A stretch of DNA of 42,853 bases from Martensiomyces pterosporus (GCA_025201845.1 MU604056.1:1-42853); one strand, 5' to 3'. Shown: positions 17,949 through 27,942, counted from the first letter of the stretch. Notes: generated by a model not told the origin, from the letters alone. Made by a program: numbers and translations.

Positions 17949-18590
17949 CTAGTACTCTACATCCTGTGCCCACGAGCACCTGCCATCGCTGGGGCCGTCG
18001 CGCCATCTCTCGTCGACCTTGGAGCAGTCAAACTCACTCTTTCCAAGAAGCACATTGACCCTGTTGTGTGTGCGGCAGAGCCACTGTGAAAGAGCCTCAC
18101 GAGTATCTACAGACGGGGGGCGCTTTGCCATCTCCTTGCGCAAGTGACTTGCGCAGCGCCCACATGGATAAAAGTGCGAAAAGCTAGTGAGGAGGGACTT
18201 CATCATTTCCTGCTGCTTCGGCTCTGCCTTTTCGGGGTAGTATGCAGCCATCGTGTGCAAAAACGTCCATGTCGCCCGGCCAAGGACCTGCGAATCGGGT
18301 GGGCATTCCCCCTCCACGGCAGCACTGACAGACGACGCTGCCGATCCGAGCGCTGCTCCAGCAGCTGCACCTGTAGCGGCTTTAGCCGAAGATCCAGCAT
18401 TGCTCTGGTTCTGATCCTTTGCGTGGGCCTTCGCCTCATGTCGCCGCCAAGACGTGAAGGAGTCGCACACGCGGCACGGCTTTTCGCTCTTTGCAGTAGC
18501 GGACGCTCTTTCGGGTGCACCTCCGCCCTCTTTCTTGCCTCCAGCAAGGCTCGCAAATGCAGGAAATAGGTCGTCTTTCTTACCAGACAT
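17949..18590 (-). CDS. ERV1: FAD-linked sulfhydryl oxidase Erv1/ALR
   Basis: Sulfhydryl oxidase of the mitochondrial intermembrane space that re-oxidises Mia40 in the disulfide relay. Counting from ATG 18590 (213 residues; the frame reaches a GTG at 18596): N-terminal shuttle pair Cys39-Cys42 (CRVC), an Ala/Gly/Ser linker, the FAD fold beginning LGRATWTFLHTMAAYYP, the active-site pair Cys143-Cys146 (YPCGRCASHL), the FAD-binding WLCRTHNRVN, and the structural pair Cys172-Cys189. All three disulfide pairs of the mitochondrial type are present. It has no classical presequence, which fits the Mia40-dependent import of this family. Its tail-to-tail neighbour is MsrB. Confidence 0.94.
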   Translation of the reverse strand: MSGKKDDLFPAFASLAGGKKEGGGAPERASATAKSEKPCRVCDSFTSWRRHEAKAHAKDQNQSNAGSSAKAATGAAAGAALGSAASSVSAAVEGECPPDSQVLGRATWTFLHTMAAYYPEKAEPKQQEMMKSLLTSFSHFYPCGRCASHLRKEMAKRPPSVDTREALSQWLCRTHNRVNVLLGKSEFDCSKVDERWRDGPSDGRCSWAQDVEY

Positions 18591-18723
18591 TAGCACCTAA
18601 TTCAGCCAGAAGAAGTAAGAAGAAGAAGAAAAAAAAAAAGCAAACAGGCTAGAGAGATAGCATAGAGAAGCAACGAGAGGAAAAGGAGAGGGCAGAGCTG
18701 CTGGAATGAGCTTTTCAGGTGTA

Positions 18724-18729
18724 TTTATT
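18724..18729 (-). terminator. Poly(A) signal of the MFAP1 gene
   Basis: AATAAA on the minus strand, about 146 bases beyond the MFAP1 stop and before the ERV1 start. Confidence 0.35.
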
Positions 18730-18874
18730 GGGAGCAAGCTACCAGCGACCAAGGGGAGAAGCTGACTAATGAATGGCACAATCTGTCCGCTTCCAGATTT
18801 TCACAGCAGAGAACTGGGCTCTTGCTGCCATCCATGAGTGCGCACACGCCTTGGCAGCAGCGATTGCGTCCAGC

Positions 18875-20248
18875 CTAGTCCTCCTGGTCTCTGTGCTTGT
18901 CGTCGTGACGAGAACTGCCAGACCCATGCCTATCGTCGTGTAGGCCGCGTGACCTCTCGGCCATTCTTCGAGCCATTCGCCGGTTCTCAGACCAAAGAGA
19001 GCTTGTGCTTGACGTGTCCTCCTTCTTGTATCCGCCCCACTTGCTCTTTGCGTTGCGATCAAGCGCCTTGAGCCGAAGGTATTCTGGCAGCTCCTGCACA
19101 GCCTGGACGCTCTCGTCCGGTCTGGGATCAGTAAAGTTGCGCTGGTAGATTTCCTCGCCAGAGTCCTGGAAAAAGGCACCCTTGTGGAAAAACTTTTGCC
19201 CCGGCACACTGCGGTGCTCACGCTGCCGCCTGTCCTCTTTTTGCTTGCGCACCTTCTCCATGTCCTGTTTGTATTTCTCTTCTTCCGTCATATTGCGCCT
19301 CCTCTCGCGCTCTTCTTCCTCCAAGTCAGCGTTCTCGCGCTCCTCCTTGTCACGCTTGATCCTGAGCAGCTCGCGTAGCTTCCAGGCTTCAAACTCAGCC
19401 TTTGGATCAACGTCATCGGTGTCGTCGACACCCATGCTCTCTTTGTTGTCAATTTCTGGCTCCTCCATCGCGCGCTTGGCCTCCTCGGCAGCCAGCCGCA
19501 CAGACTCAATACGCCTCTCTTCCTTCTTCCGCTCCTGTGCCTCCGCCTCCGCCTCCGCCTCCAAGCCCTCACCCCCTCCTCTGTCCTCTCCTCTGTCCTT
19601 TCTACCCTCAACGCCGACTGCAGCGCCGACTATTTCTGGTTTTGCTTGGCGTTGCGACTTTGGCACAAACACCGGCTTTAGCAGTGGTCTGGGTGCGTAT
19701 CCATCGTCTTCATCAGAGTCACTCTCTGACTCGCTCCCAGATTCACTGGAATCACTCTCTGCACCAGATCCACTACTCCCAGACCCTGAACGTTCGCTAT
19801 GCGCCGCTGTGCGCTCGCTGCCAACCTGTGTATATTCATTTTCAGTCCGAAGACGTCTGTGCATGGCTGCTCGCCGCATTGCCTCGGTTAGGTCGCTGTC
19901 GCTAGAGCTGTCTCCCGAATCGCTCTCTTCGTCGTTCGCCCTTTGCCGTGCACGCAGTCTTGCCTGGAGCAGCCGCCTGGTTTCAGCATCTGATTCACCT
20001 TCAGACCCCGACGACATCTCATCCTCGCCTGCATCCTGCTCCATCCTGGGTTTACCAACCGCAATGCGCTGCGGTACGGGCTGGCTTGCTGTTGCCTCTG
20101 GTTTATTTTGCTTTCCGACTTCGCCCTCATCCTCGGAGGCTGACAGGTCAACGTCGACCTCTGGTGCTTTCCCAGGAAAGTACCGCGGGACTCTGACGCC
20201 CGATGTCTCTACGAGCTTTGCGGGCTTTCTTTCTGACGGCCTAGACAT
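18875..20248 (-). CDS. MFAP1: MFAP1-family spliceosomal protein
   Basis: Homologue of microfibril-associated protein 1, in spite of its name a nuclear protein of the spliceosomal B complex. Seen in 457 residues: the N-terminal RVPRYFPGKAP, repeated acidic SED/SGSE stretches (to about 200), a long charged coiled coil (about 220-350, with AEFEAWKLRELLRIKRDKEE), then the family signature near FFHKGAFFQDSGEEIYQRNF and a C-terminal segment including SKWGGYKKEDTSS and SLWSENRRMARRM. The length matches human MFAP1 (439). No intron is seen. The acidic repeats are encoded by GAG/TCC-rich DNA that leaves long false frames on the opposite strand. Confidence 0.87.
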   Translation of the reverse strand: MSRPSERKPAKLVETSGVRVPRYFPGKAPEVDVDLSASEDEGEVGKQNKPEATASQPVPQRIAVGKPRMEQDAGEDEMSSGSEGESDAETRRLLQARLRARQRANDEESDSGDSSSDSDLTEAMRRAAMHRRLRTENEYTQVGSERTAAHSERSGSGSSGSGAESDSSESGSESESDSDEDDGYAPRPLLKPVFVPKSQRQAKPEIVGAAVGVEGRKDRGEDRGGGEGLEAEAEAEAQERKKEERRIESVRLAAEEAKRAMEEPEIDNKESMGVDDTDDVDPKAEFEAWKLRELLRIKRDKEERENADLEEEERERRRNMTEEEKYKQDMEKVRKQKEDRRQREHRSVPGQKFFHKGAFFQDSGEEIYQRNFTDPRPDESVQAVQELPEYLRLKALDRNAKSKWGGYKKEDTSSTSSLWSENRRMARRMAERSRGLHDDRHGSGSSRHDDKHRDQED

Positions 20249-20473
20249 TGTAGCTGGCTACAGCGTGTATAAGCATAGACAAGAGAATGAGGTAATAGAG
20301 ATAACAGGGAAGCACCAAGCGGCCTGCAGCTCCTCCCACATCTACACCCATCAGTGAACCAATGCTGGCGGAACACACGGCGTCGCATTTATGGGCGGAT
20401 GGCGTGGACAGGCTTCGATGCAGCGCTGGACCGAGGCACAAGAAATGAAATTCGTGTGCACGCGTAGGGTTCC

Positions 20474-21001
20474 CTATAGGGGGCGACCACGAGGAACGCT
20501 AGGAAGGCGCTTGGCGAGTATATCAGCCTGCTCGCTCTCCCACTTCTTGATGAACGGCCGCTGCCTGAGGTACATGTAGTCTTTGTGCAGTACGTATATC
20601 TTCCTTGCTGGCGGCGCCGCAGTTGCTGGTGCTGGCTTGCCAGAACCCTCGCCAGAACCGCTCTCTTTGCTGCCAGGCTTGCCCTCGGCACTCTCATCCT
20701 TCTTTGCTGCCTGATTGTCAGCTGTTGGCTTCGCCTCTGCCTTGTCAGCAATCTGTGGGCTGTTCGCTACTCCGTTTTTGGCAGACTCGTTGCCACCGCT
20801 GCCCAATGCTGTACAGAACGCGGGGTGCGACGTGTGCTTCGCACATACATAGAACCAGTCCCGCGGGGTGCTTTGCTCTGTGACAAAGATGTTTGAGGTG
20901 AGGCTGCCACAGATAAAGCAAGCACCCTCTTTGACGGCTGTGCGCTGAACGTATCTATTTTGCGGGAGCAGCGGCCGGCTTTGCTGCTGCGGCGTAGTCA
21001 T
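20474..21001 (-). CDS. VFA1: VPS4-associated protein Vfa1
   Basis: Fungal partner and regulator of the ESCRT disassembly ATPase Vps4 at endosomes. Seen from ATG 21001 (175 residues): an N-terminal zinc-finger-like block with ACFICGSLTSNIFVTE and DWFYVCAKHTSHPAFC, in which CxxC and a C...H...C set match the family; a low-complexity Lys/Glu/Ala linker (about 70-130); and a C-terminal helix (KIYVLHKDYMYLRQRPFIKKW) where the family carries its Vps4 contact. The frame extends upstream to a TTG at 21064, but 21001 is the first ATG. The neighbouring genes share no process with it. Confidence 0.85.
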   Translation of the reverse strand: MTTPQQQSRPLLPQNRYVQRTAVKEGACFICGSLTSNIFVTEQSTPRDWFYVCAKHTSHPAFCTALGSGGNESAKNGVANSPQIADKAEAKPTADNQAAKKDESAEGKPGSKESGSGEGSGKPAPATAAPPARKIYVLHKDYMYLRQRPFIKKWESEQADILAKRLPSVPRGRPL

Positions 21002-21536
21002 GCTGGTCTCCACGCTGCTGGTATCTGGCGTGATGGCGCTTGAAGAGGCGGCTGAAGCAAGCAAACTGCGAATTTATTACAATGAAGAAAAAGGAGAAAA
21101 GCGCGGAATACAAAGAGACAGCATTGGGCAGTGCAAGGGGGAGAGAAGAAAGGCAAGAAACATGTAGAGCAAGAGGATTTGTGCTGGGCGCTTGCTGCTG
21201 GGAGTCGTCACCCGATACGGCCAGACGTGCTCGCCAGGCTGCACAGAGCAAGCATCTGCCAAGCTATGCGCAATCCCACGGCCGGCCGCTTTTAGCCGGT
21301 GTCGCTTTACATAGAAAGATGCTGATTCCCTTTCGCTTCGCTCTGGTGCCTTACCCTCTCTGAAATTGTAGCATGTGCGCTGAGAAGCGGAAAAGCGATA
21401 GAGAAGTATACGGGAAAGAGCTATAAGGAGGAGAGAAAGCCGCACACCACCACAAATACGCACACAGGATTAGGAAACGAAAACAGAAGGAAAGGTATAA
21501 GGAGTAAATTGGTGCTGTTGATGTTGTATACGTAGC
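21002..21536. other. VFA1 promoter / U1-70K 3' flank
   Basis: 535 bases between two minus-strand genes. Short frames are present, but none resembles a family. The region is purine-rich near 21100-21170. Confidence 0.45.
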
Positions 21537-22514
21537 TTAGTAGCGACGACTGTAGTATGAGCCGCTTCCACCTCCCCCGCGATCGTGCGAGCGGTCACGT
21601 CTGGAAGCCCTTGACGACGGAGAACGGCTCCTGTACCTATAGTCACGTCGGTCGCTGCGCTCACGGTCCCTGTCTCTATCGCGGTCGCGATCTCTGTCAT
21701 AGCCGCGGTCTCTTCCACGATCATAGTCTCTTCCACGGTCCCGATCGCGGTCTCTTGACTCGTGGCTGCTGCCGTGATACGACTGGAATCCACGGCCTCC
21801 ACTCTGCTCCCTATCGCGCGGCCTTGCAGGCCTGTCCCTGCCTCTGCTCTCGTATCTCCGCTCACGCTCAGGCGGTGCCGAGGGGTCGAACCTTCCGGGC
21901 TCCTTTTGGTTCACATCCTTGCCACCCAGCCGGGCGCCGCCCAAGCCGCCAGCAAACCTGCGAGGCAGCCATCCCTTAACAGTGCGTCCCCTTTCGACAT
22001 CCACCACAACACGGCGGCCCAGTATGCGCATCCCATCGGCGCTCCGGTATGCCTCGCGCATGTCAGCCTCATGCTCAAACTCAATAAACGCGTAGCCACG
22101 GAAGTTGCCGTCCATATCGTTGACCATTTTGATGCTGGCGATAGGCCCAAAGGCGTCAAACTCGCTTTGGATGTCCTTCTCGGTTGTGTCGTAGTTCAGA
22201 CGCGCCACGATAATCGTCTTGTATGGGTCCTCGGTAGCTTGCAAATTCAAAGATGGATCCCAGGTAGACACACCCCGAATTATCGCGTCATGGGCTTGTA
22301 TCGCGTGCTCTTTCTTCTGCCGCTGCTTGCGCTGCTGTGGTGTCTCCGCAAGCTCTCCTTTGGGTGCGCCCTTCAGGTCCGCCAGATATTGCGCAATGCC
22401 CGAAATCTTTGGCTTGGGCTTGTCATTGGGCTCTCTGTCTGCTGGCTGCGCGTACTTTAGCGGAGGCCGCGGAGTGAACAGTCTGAGCAGATCGGGCGGC
22501 AATCTAGACGTCAT
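21537..22514 (-). CDS. SNP1: U1 snRNP 70 kDa protein
   Basis: RNA-binding protein of the U1 snRNP that binds stem-loop 1 of U1 RNA and helps define the 5' splice site. Seen in 325 residues: the N-terminal U1-70K block (LPPDLLRLFTPRPPLKY), a helix leading to the RRM (about 99-176) with RNP2 IIVARL (101-106) and RNP1 RGYAFIEF (139-146), the post-RRM GWLPRRFAGGLGG that is diagnostic of U1-70K, and a C-terminal Arg/Asp/Ser-rich tail (about 215-325) with repeated RD dipeptides. It is nearer the metazoan type (437) than the short yeast Snp1 (300). There is no intron. Confidence 0.95.
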   Translation of the reverse strand: MTSRLPPDLLRLFTPRPPLKYAQPADREPNDKPKPKISGIAQYLADLKGAPKGELAETPQQRKQRQKKEHAIQAHDAIIRGVSTWDPSLNLQATEDPYKTIIVARLNYDTTEKDIQSEFDAFGPIASIKMVNDMDGNFRGYAFIEFEHEADMREAYRSADGMRILGRRVVVDVERGRTVKGWLPRRFAGGLGGARLGGKDVNQKEPGRFDPSAPPERERRYESRGRDRPARPRDREQSGGRGFQSYHGSSHESRDRDRDRGRDYDRGRDRGYDRDRDRDRDRDRERSDRRDYRYRSRSPSSRASRRDRSHDRGGGGSGSYYSRRY

Positions 22515-22984
22515 TATGCGAGAGTGAAATGCAGAGCATATAGCGTTGATTAGCGGAGGTATAAGGCAGCACGAAGTAGAGGTTTGAACCGAGCCTCAAG
22601 AGAGGCCTCGCATGCTCTTTTTCGCAAATTTTCGGTTTGAGAAGAGCAATTGAGTCTCCACTGTGGCTCGCCGCGGGCTGAGCCGAGCCAACCGGCTCGT
22701 GTGCATGTGGGAGAGCAGTGGCACGTGCCAAGTATACATTGCATGCAATGGCGGTGTTTGAGGCAAAGTGGTGCTTTGAATAAACAGAAGGGATGCACGT
22801 CTACAAAGAGGGAAAGAAAGCAGCAATGACAATGGATGGCAAATGCCTGTGCAAAAAGGGTGCTGAGCGAGGAAACGGCACGGTGAAATGCTATGCGGAT
22901 AAGCTTGAAGGCAGGGCAGCAATGTGTCTATGTGACAAATGGGCTGGTGTTTGTTGTTATGTGCAAATGTATTGGACGGCGCCT
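22515..22984. other. U1-70K promoter / RGS gene 3' flank
   Basis: 470 bases between two minus-strand genes. Nothing recognisable was found. Confidence 0.45.
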
Positions 22985-24889
22985 CTAGTTCTTGCGGCGA
23001 CGTGAACCCCACAGCGAGCCCCACCGGGACTTTGCATGGAGCGTGGATAAGGGACTAGGTGCAGTGCTTGACTGAGCAGCCACAGCAGTGCTGCCCTCCA
23101 GCTGGAACTTTGTACGCAGGCGCTGGAGCGACTTTTGCTTGTTGGCCTTTTTTGCTGTGCTCTCATGGCTAACCACAGCAGGGGAAATGGCAGCAGCAGA
23201 GGACGGCAGCTCTGGGGGCACAAGCACATGACCCTCCTGCTGCTGTTGCTGCTCAGGCGAGCCTTGGCCCTCGATGCTGTCGCTTGCAGATTGGGAGGAA
23301 GACGATGGCCGAGCAGCTGGAGTCTTCCTGGCCACCAGCAGCGAGCTGCTAGCGCTAAGAGAAGGAGATACCCGCCTGTGTTGGCTGCCAGTTGACGATG
23401 CGATGGACGACGGGCCGCATGTAGATACGGACTGACGCGTATATGGAAGCTGCGATGCGCTCTCGCCAGCGGAGCGCTGTAGCTGGCATGACTCCTCGTA
23501 CGAGGACGGCATCGGGGTATCCAAGAGCCTGATTGTGGTGCGGCACAGCCACGCAGGCAGTGCAATCTTGACATCAGTAGATGTGAGCTCCATGTCTGCA
23601 AACTTTGTGAATGAGGGCATTTCAGACTCGACCAGCGTGGACTTGCTTGGCGGGAGGCTGTATACGCCGTAGGTCTTGGACAGGGCATCGTAGAGGGCAG
23701 CAACCGCACGCAGACGCTGGGTCTGGCTGTCCTTGCGCGGAGCAGTGCCCGTTGCTGTGGATGCAGACGAGAGCTCGGTCACCATGCGGTTAAACAGCGT
23801 GCGCTGACGGAAGAGAGCAAAGTCCTGGTCCAGCAATGCATACGTGTGGCTCTGTGTTTCCTGGAACAGCGTCGGCGTGATGGGCCCGCCCGACCGGAAG
23901 ACCTGGGTGATACGCTGGCGCATGCTATGGCTAATGTTGATTTCGAGCGGCGCTGAGTGCGAGATGAAGGCCTTGTAAAGCCCCTTGGCATACCGCTTGC
24001 GCCTGTCCTCAGAGGGGAAGTTTGCTGTGCGATAGTGCTCAGCTTCGAGATAAAACAGCAAGCTCTCCGGGCTAAAGTTGGATATTGTGGAGGCCATAAA
24101 GTAGCACACGGCGACTGGCGACGTGAGCAGCGACTGCAAGCCGTACTGTTCGATTTGTCTGGCGAAGAAGTCGCGGCACATATTCTCGCCGCCAACTGAC
24201 AAGCTGCGCTTGCGAGGGCGGAAGCCGCCCGAGGGCGCGGCTAGAGGCCCTGCGTCGTCGTCATATACAGGCGCACACACTGCGCATGTACCAGCGGAAG
24301 GCTCTGCTGCCAAAATGGCTCCTGGCTGCTGAGGATGGCTGGCGGATGTGCTAGGTGCAGACAGAGGGGGTGGTACCATGCATGGCGCGGCGGAGACGCT
24401 GCACTGGATGGAGCTGCTGTCTGATGTCGTGGAAACGGTGGTGCTGGCCTTGGCCAGCAAAATAGGCACAAGCGTTGCGGCTGTGGGCCGTAGCAGGTTA
24501 CTTTGAGTGGAGCTACGGCTCAGGCCAGACCGAAGGGCGCTGGCGAAGCGGTTGGCACGCTTTGTAGGAGAGGGTGAAGAGTTGGCAGTGAGCATCAAAG
24601 TGGCGGAAGTTAAAGAGGAGGCGGATGTGGTACGCTGGTGCAACCTCATCTTGTCTGTGGCGGCGGAGCTAGGAACAGCAGCAGGATTGTTGGCATCGTA
24701 CGACTGTGATGACGAAACAGTGGCTTTGTAGTCGCCTGAGAACGACCTGCGCATGAGTCTGTGTGCAGTGCTCTGGGCTCGTCTCCTGGGCAGTGGCAAC
24801 TGCTGCTGGTGACGTCCAACGTCCTGCTCGCCAAGCACAGAGGCACCAGTAGCATTGGGAGCCACAAGAGTCAGAATATCTTCTGTCAT
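22985..24889 (-). CDS. RGS-domain protein (G-alpha GTPase accelerator)
   Basis: Regulator of G-protein signalling; RGS domains speed GTP hydrolysis by G-alpha subunits. From ATG 24889 the protein has 634 residues. Residues 1-230 are Ser/Thr/Ala-rich and low in complexity. The RGS box is at about 237-372, with FFARQIEQYGLQSLL, FSPESLLFYLEAEHYRT, the nine-helix layout and the closing LFRQRTLFNRMVTEL. The Ser-rich C-terminal tail includes a short poly-Gln run and a basic end. No DEP, PX or membrane segment is seen, so it is not a close Sst2-type protein by architecture. The frame stays open upstream to a TTG at 25111, but 24889 is the first ATG. Confidence 0.8.
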   Translation of the reverse strand: MTEDILTLVAPNATGASVLGEQDVGRHQQQLPLPRRRAQSTAHRLMRRSFSGDYKATVSSSQSYDANNPAAVPSSAATDKMRLHQRTTSASSLTSATLMLTANSSPSPTKRANRFASALRSGLSRSSTQSNLLRPTAATLVPILLAKASTTVSTTSDSSSIQCSVSAAPCMVPPPLSAPSTSASHPQQPGAILAAEPSAGTCAVCAPVYDDDAGPLAAPSGGFRPRKRSLSVGGENMCRDFFARQIEQYGLQSLLTSPVAVCYFMASTISNFSPESLLFYLEAEHYRTANFPSEDRRKRYAKGLYKAFISHSAPLEINISHSMRQRITQVFRSGGPITPTLFQETQSHTYALLDQDFALFRQRTLFNRMVTELSSASTATGTAPRKDSQTQRLRAVAALYDALSKTYGVYSLPPSKSTLVESEMPSFTKFADMELTSTDVKIALPAWLCRTTIRLLDTPMPSSYEESCQLQRSAGESASQLPYTRQSVSTCGPSSIASSTGSQHRRVSPSLSASSSLLVARKTPAARPSSSSQSASDSIEGQGSPEQQQQQEGHVLVPPELPSSAAAISPAVVSHESTAKKANKQKSLQRLRTKFQLEGSTAVAAQSSTAPSPLSTLHAKSRWGSLWGSRRRKN

Positions 24890-25531
24890 GTACGCAGGCT
24901 TTCTACGTGAGAGATGCCAAACGCGTCTTTGTTGTGTTTTGTTAGGAGATAGGACTCGGCGCTTGCCAGGGGCAGAGAGGCCAAAATTTGCGCGAATAAA
25001 AGAATAAGTGGCAGGAGATGGTTGCAGCAGAGGAAGACTTGAGCTAAGCTGTGCGTCAAGATGCTTTAGCAAGAAGGGCGGAAAAGACGTGAAGGCTATA
25101 TTACGAGACAAGAATAAACAAGGAACACTAAGAGTGGCAGGATGAGAGCAGAACAGGCCACAGCATGGAAAGCAGATATACAGGCTGGCTGCAACGCGCT
25201 AAGTGAGCGGAGTAAGAGTGAGTAAAAATGAAGAAAAGGGAGGGACAAGGGGGCTGCTGCGTGAGCGAACAAGCAAGAAGAGAAAAAAGATTGTGGCGAG
25301 TGTGGCGTGTGCTGTGAGAAGCCAGGGGCTGGGCCCATTGAGTCGAGTTTAAAGCCTTCTCTCGCCTTCTCTGCGCTGCTGTTCTTCCGTGCCTGCTTTT
25401 ATGGCAGCCCGCGCCAAGGGACAAGACGAAGAGTGCCTCTGGTGAGCGAGACTCGACTTGCCCAGCACCAAGCGCTGCAATGCCTTCGCATAGCGTTCAT
25501 TCCAGCAAGCGTCGAGACTTTGCGTCTTTAA

Positions 25532-25553
25532 GCCAGAAAGGCTTCTTTCTGGC
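25532..25553. repeat. Inverted repeat, 9-bp arms
   Basis: GCCAGAAAG and CTTTCTGGC separated by GCTT; it could form a hairpin or bind a dimeric protein. Confidence 0.6.
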
Positions 25554-25650
25554 GAGCACCCTGTATGCCACAATAGCGAAAGGATATTAACTTCGAATGA
25601 GTGTGATGCTCGCTGGCGCAAAATAGCGCCTGGAATGCAAGGGCGAGTGC

Positions 25651-25666
25651 CCTTTCTGCAGAAAGG
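25651..25666. repeat. Perfect 16-bp palindrome
   Basis: CCTTTCTGCAGAAAGG equals its own reverse complement. It shares the CTTTCTG core with the inverted repeat about 100 bases away. Confidence 0.65.
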
Positions 25667-26272
25667 AGACGGCGGTGACTTGCCCATCCTTGCTAGCGCC
25701 TGCCGCTGCTGCTGCTGCTGCTGCTCATCACCCGCCCATGCAACGTGTGGTTCGCAAAAAGCGCACTCATCCATCAGGCTCTTTCTGCTGCCACACTGGC
25801 TGCCACCGCACTGCTTTCCGCTCCTCTTTGCTGGCGCCAGTGGGGTGGGGCACTGCTGTGGGTGGTTTGCACCCCCTCCCTATTCTATTCTCCAGGTCTC
25901 TGGCTTTGCTTTGCTGATAATGAGCGTATTCTATGCAGCCACACCTAATCCCTACATGCCTATATGCGCATTTATATCGCTGTATATCTATTTTGCTTGC
26001 TCAGTAGAGGCTGCACTATTGAGCCTGGCCTGGCCATTTGGGAAGAGGAGCAAAGAGGGGCTGATCGCTCAATGAGCCCACAGCCCTTGTGCCATGGCTT
26101 GACCTGCAATGTATGTACGCACTAGCCACGCAGAAAGCAAATGCGGCCATATTCGTGCTCTATTCTGCTGCATCCTTTGAGCAAAGCAGCCCCAGCAAGT
26201 ACGGGCTTGTGTGAGAGGGCTTTGTTTTTGAGAGAAGCCAGCAGAGAATAAGGATGGCAGAGGGGATATGAA

Positions 26273-27942
26273 CTACGCAGACTCTGCAAACATCTTCTCA
26301 GACGTCACGCTGCGCATGCGCTGCTCCTCCTGGCGCGTCTTGATGACCTGGGCGCTTCGGCGGATCTCTCTGTCCTCCATGGCAAGCTGGTACGCGCTGA
26401 ATGGCTTGTCAAGGCCGCGAGCGCCATAGAACTTGGCCTCCTGGTTAGCGATCTTGGCCTCCATCTCTTCGCGAGCACGCAACTTGTAGAACTCGCTGGT
26501 AGCCCGCGAATACGCCTCTTGCTCACTCAGCCCCTGGGTCTGCATCAAGTAGTACTGATACCGAATGACTCTACAAGTGCAGATAAACGCGCGTGTATGA
26601 ACAGCTCCAGCTGAATTTCAGGTTTCTAGGCATCGCTCTGCACCAGGAAGCAGGAGCTTTGGGTCTAGTGTGTACAGATTGACAGCGGCAGCCAGCATAC
26701 GCAGGGTTCCCGCAATGTGGAAAATAGGGATGGGGGAAATATCAAGGACAAAGGCAGCGAATAGCTCGAATGTGGAGCAGCACAGAGAAGCGGTCAATAG
26801 AAGACACTGACTATAGCGCGTGCACATGCGCACACAGAATCCCCTTATGCACAAGCCTTTCGCCACATTTTGTGGCCACGCTTTACATGCATGTGCTCTG
26901 TGGCACCCATCACTGCAAGCACTAGTGCACACCGGGGATGCGTGCCTTGCAAAAGGACAATATGTGCTGCATGACAGCGTGAATGAGCAGAGGCGTCGGT
27001 ACCCAGTGCAACAGCGAGGCAACCACGCTGCACAATCACCACCGCAAGGTTGTTTTGCGAGTGGTGCATGGCAGGTGGTGCACCTTCTTTCCAGGGCGAG
27101 GGAGGGAGGGTGCTACTACATTAACCGCCGCCACGACCTTCAACCCCCAACAAAGGCCGCCGCCTTAAGACAAAGAAACAGTAGGAGACAATGCGTGCAC
27201 ACCTTGCGTTTTCAGTCCCTCCCTCCCTGCTTACACTGCCACCCTCCACCCGAAAGGAAGGCGCGCGCGTGGTTTTGTGCTAGGAAGGACATTCCGCTCA
27301 GAAGATGGTGCGTCCACGAGCAAGGGGATGGAGAGCTGCTGGACAATAGCCACCACGAAGGGTGCAGATCTGGTGCGCGGCTGCACATGCAACTGGTGTA
27401 GAGGGTGCTTCTGGGACATCGCCGACAAATAAAGACGATATGGCAGGCCAGGTGTGTGCTAATACTTACTGCTCGCCAGACACCCGGCTGGATCCCTGTG
27501 TGATCTTGCTCCAGTCCTGGACAGTCTTCCCATTGGGCTCCATGACAATACGCGGGCGAAGAGTCTCAAACGGATGCTTCTTGTAAAACTCCCTGCGCAG
27601 GCTATCTTCGGGGAACTCGATCTTTGGAGGCTTAGGGCTCCTTGTCCGCAGGCTCGACCTTTTGTGCTTGATTGAAACACAGCCCGCCGGCAGCTTGCGC
27701 TCGATCCCATCGCTGCTTGCAGCACTGGTCTCCTGTTTGCTTTCAGCACCAGCCGTGGTGCCTTGCTCAAAAGCCAACTTTCCCTTTGTCGAAAACTGCG
27801 TTGGGCTACGCACAGTGCTCACCGAGGGCGGGCTGCTCCTCATTGCCTGGAGCCAGGCTGGCACCTTGTCGCGAAGGTTGGCTTCCAAAAGACTCTCATA
27901 CACCTGCTTGACACGCCGCGGAGTCGATGGTTTCCTGTACAT
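26273..27942 (-). CDS. RSM25: Mitochondrial ribosomal protein mS23 (Rsm25), two exons
   Basis: Small-subunit mitoribosomal protein mS23 (yeast Rsm25). Exon 1 is 27942-27470, the intron 27469-26571 (GTAAGT...TGTAG, 899 nt) and exon 2 26570-26273. The join completes codon CAA in phase and gives a continuous 256-residue protein in which SGEQ runs into VIRYQYYLMQTQGLSE. Seen: the N-terminal RRVKQVYESLLEANLRDKVP, the family signature EFYKKHPFETLRPRIVME with NGKTVQDWSKITQ, then EQEAYSRATSEFYKLRAREEMEAKI and ARGLDKPFSAYQLAMED. These parts occur in the same order in fungal mS23. The gene is divergent from MLH3. The long intron holds no recognised feature. Confidence 0.87.
26571..27469 (-). other. 899-nt intron of the mS23 gene
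   Basis: The intron runs from a consensus GTAAGT donor to a TGTAG acceptor. It is about nine times longer than the other introns seen in this window. No tRNA, coding frame of a known family or clear box C/D snoRNA was recognised in it on either strand. Confidence 0.7.

Larger units (their letters stand above)
24890..26272. other. 1.4 kb intergenic region upstream of the RGS gene
   Basis: The longest gap between recognised genes. It should hold the RGS promoter. Contents seen: a 9-bp inverted repeat with a 4-base loop (25532-25553), a perfect 16-bp palindrome (25651-25666) sharing the CTTTCTG/CAGAAAG core, and a (GCT)7 run (25705-25725). Several frames of 60-146 codons exist on both strands but are low in complexity and resemble no family. 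Confidence 0.5.

Noticed and set aside
19182..20357. 391-codon Ser-rich frame antisense to MFAP1
   Set aside because: It is the complement of acidic GAG/GAT repeats of MFAP1, so the Ser runs are artefacts.
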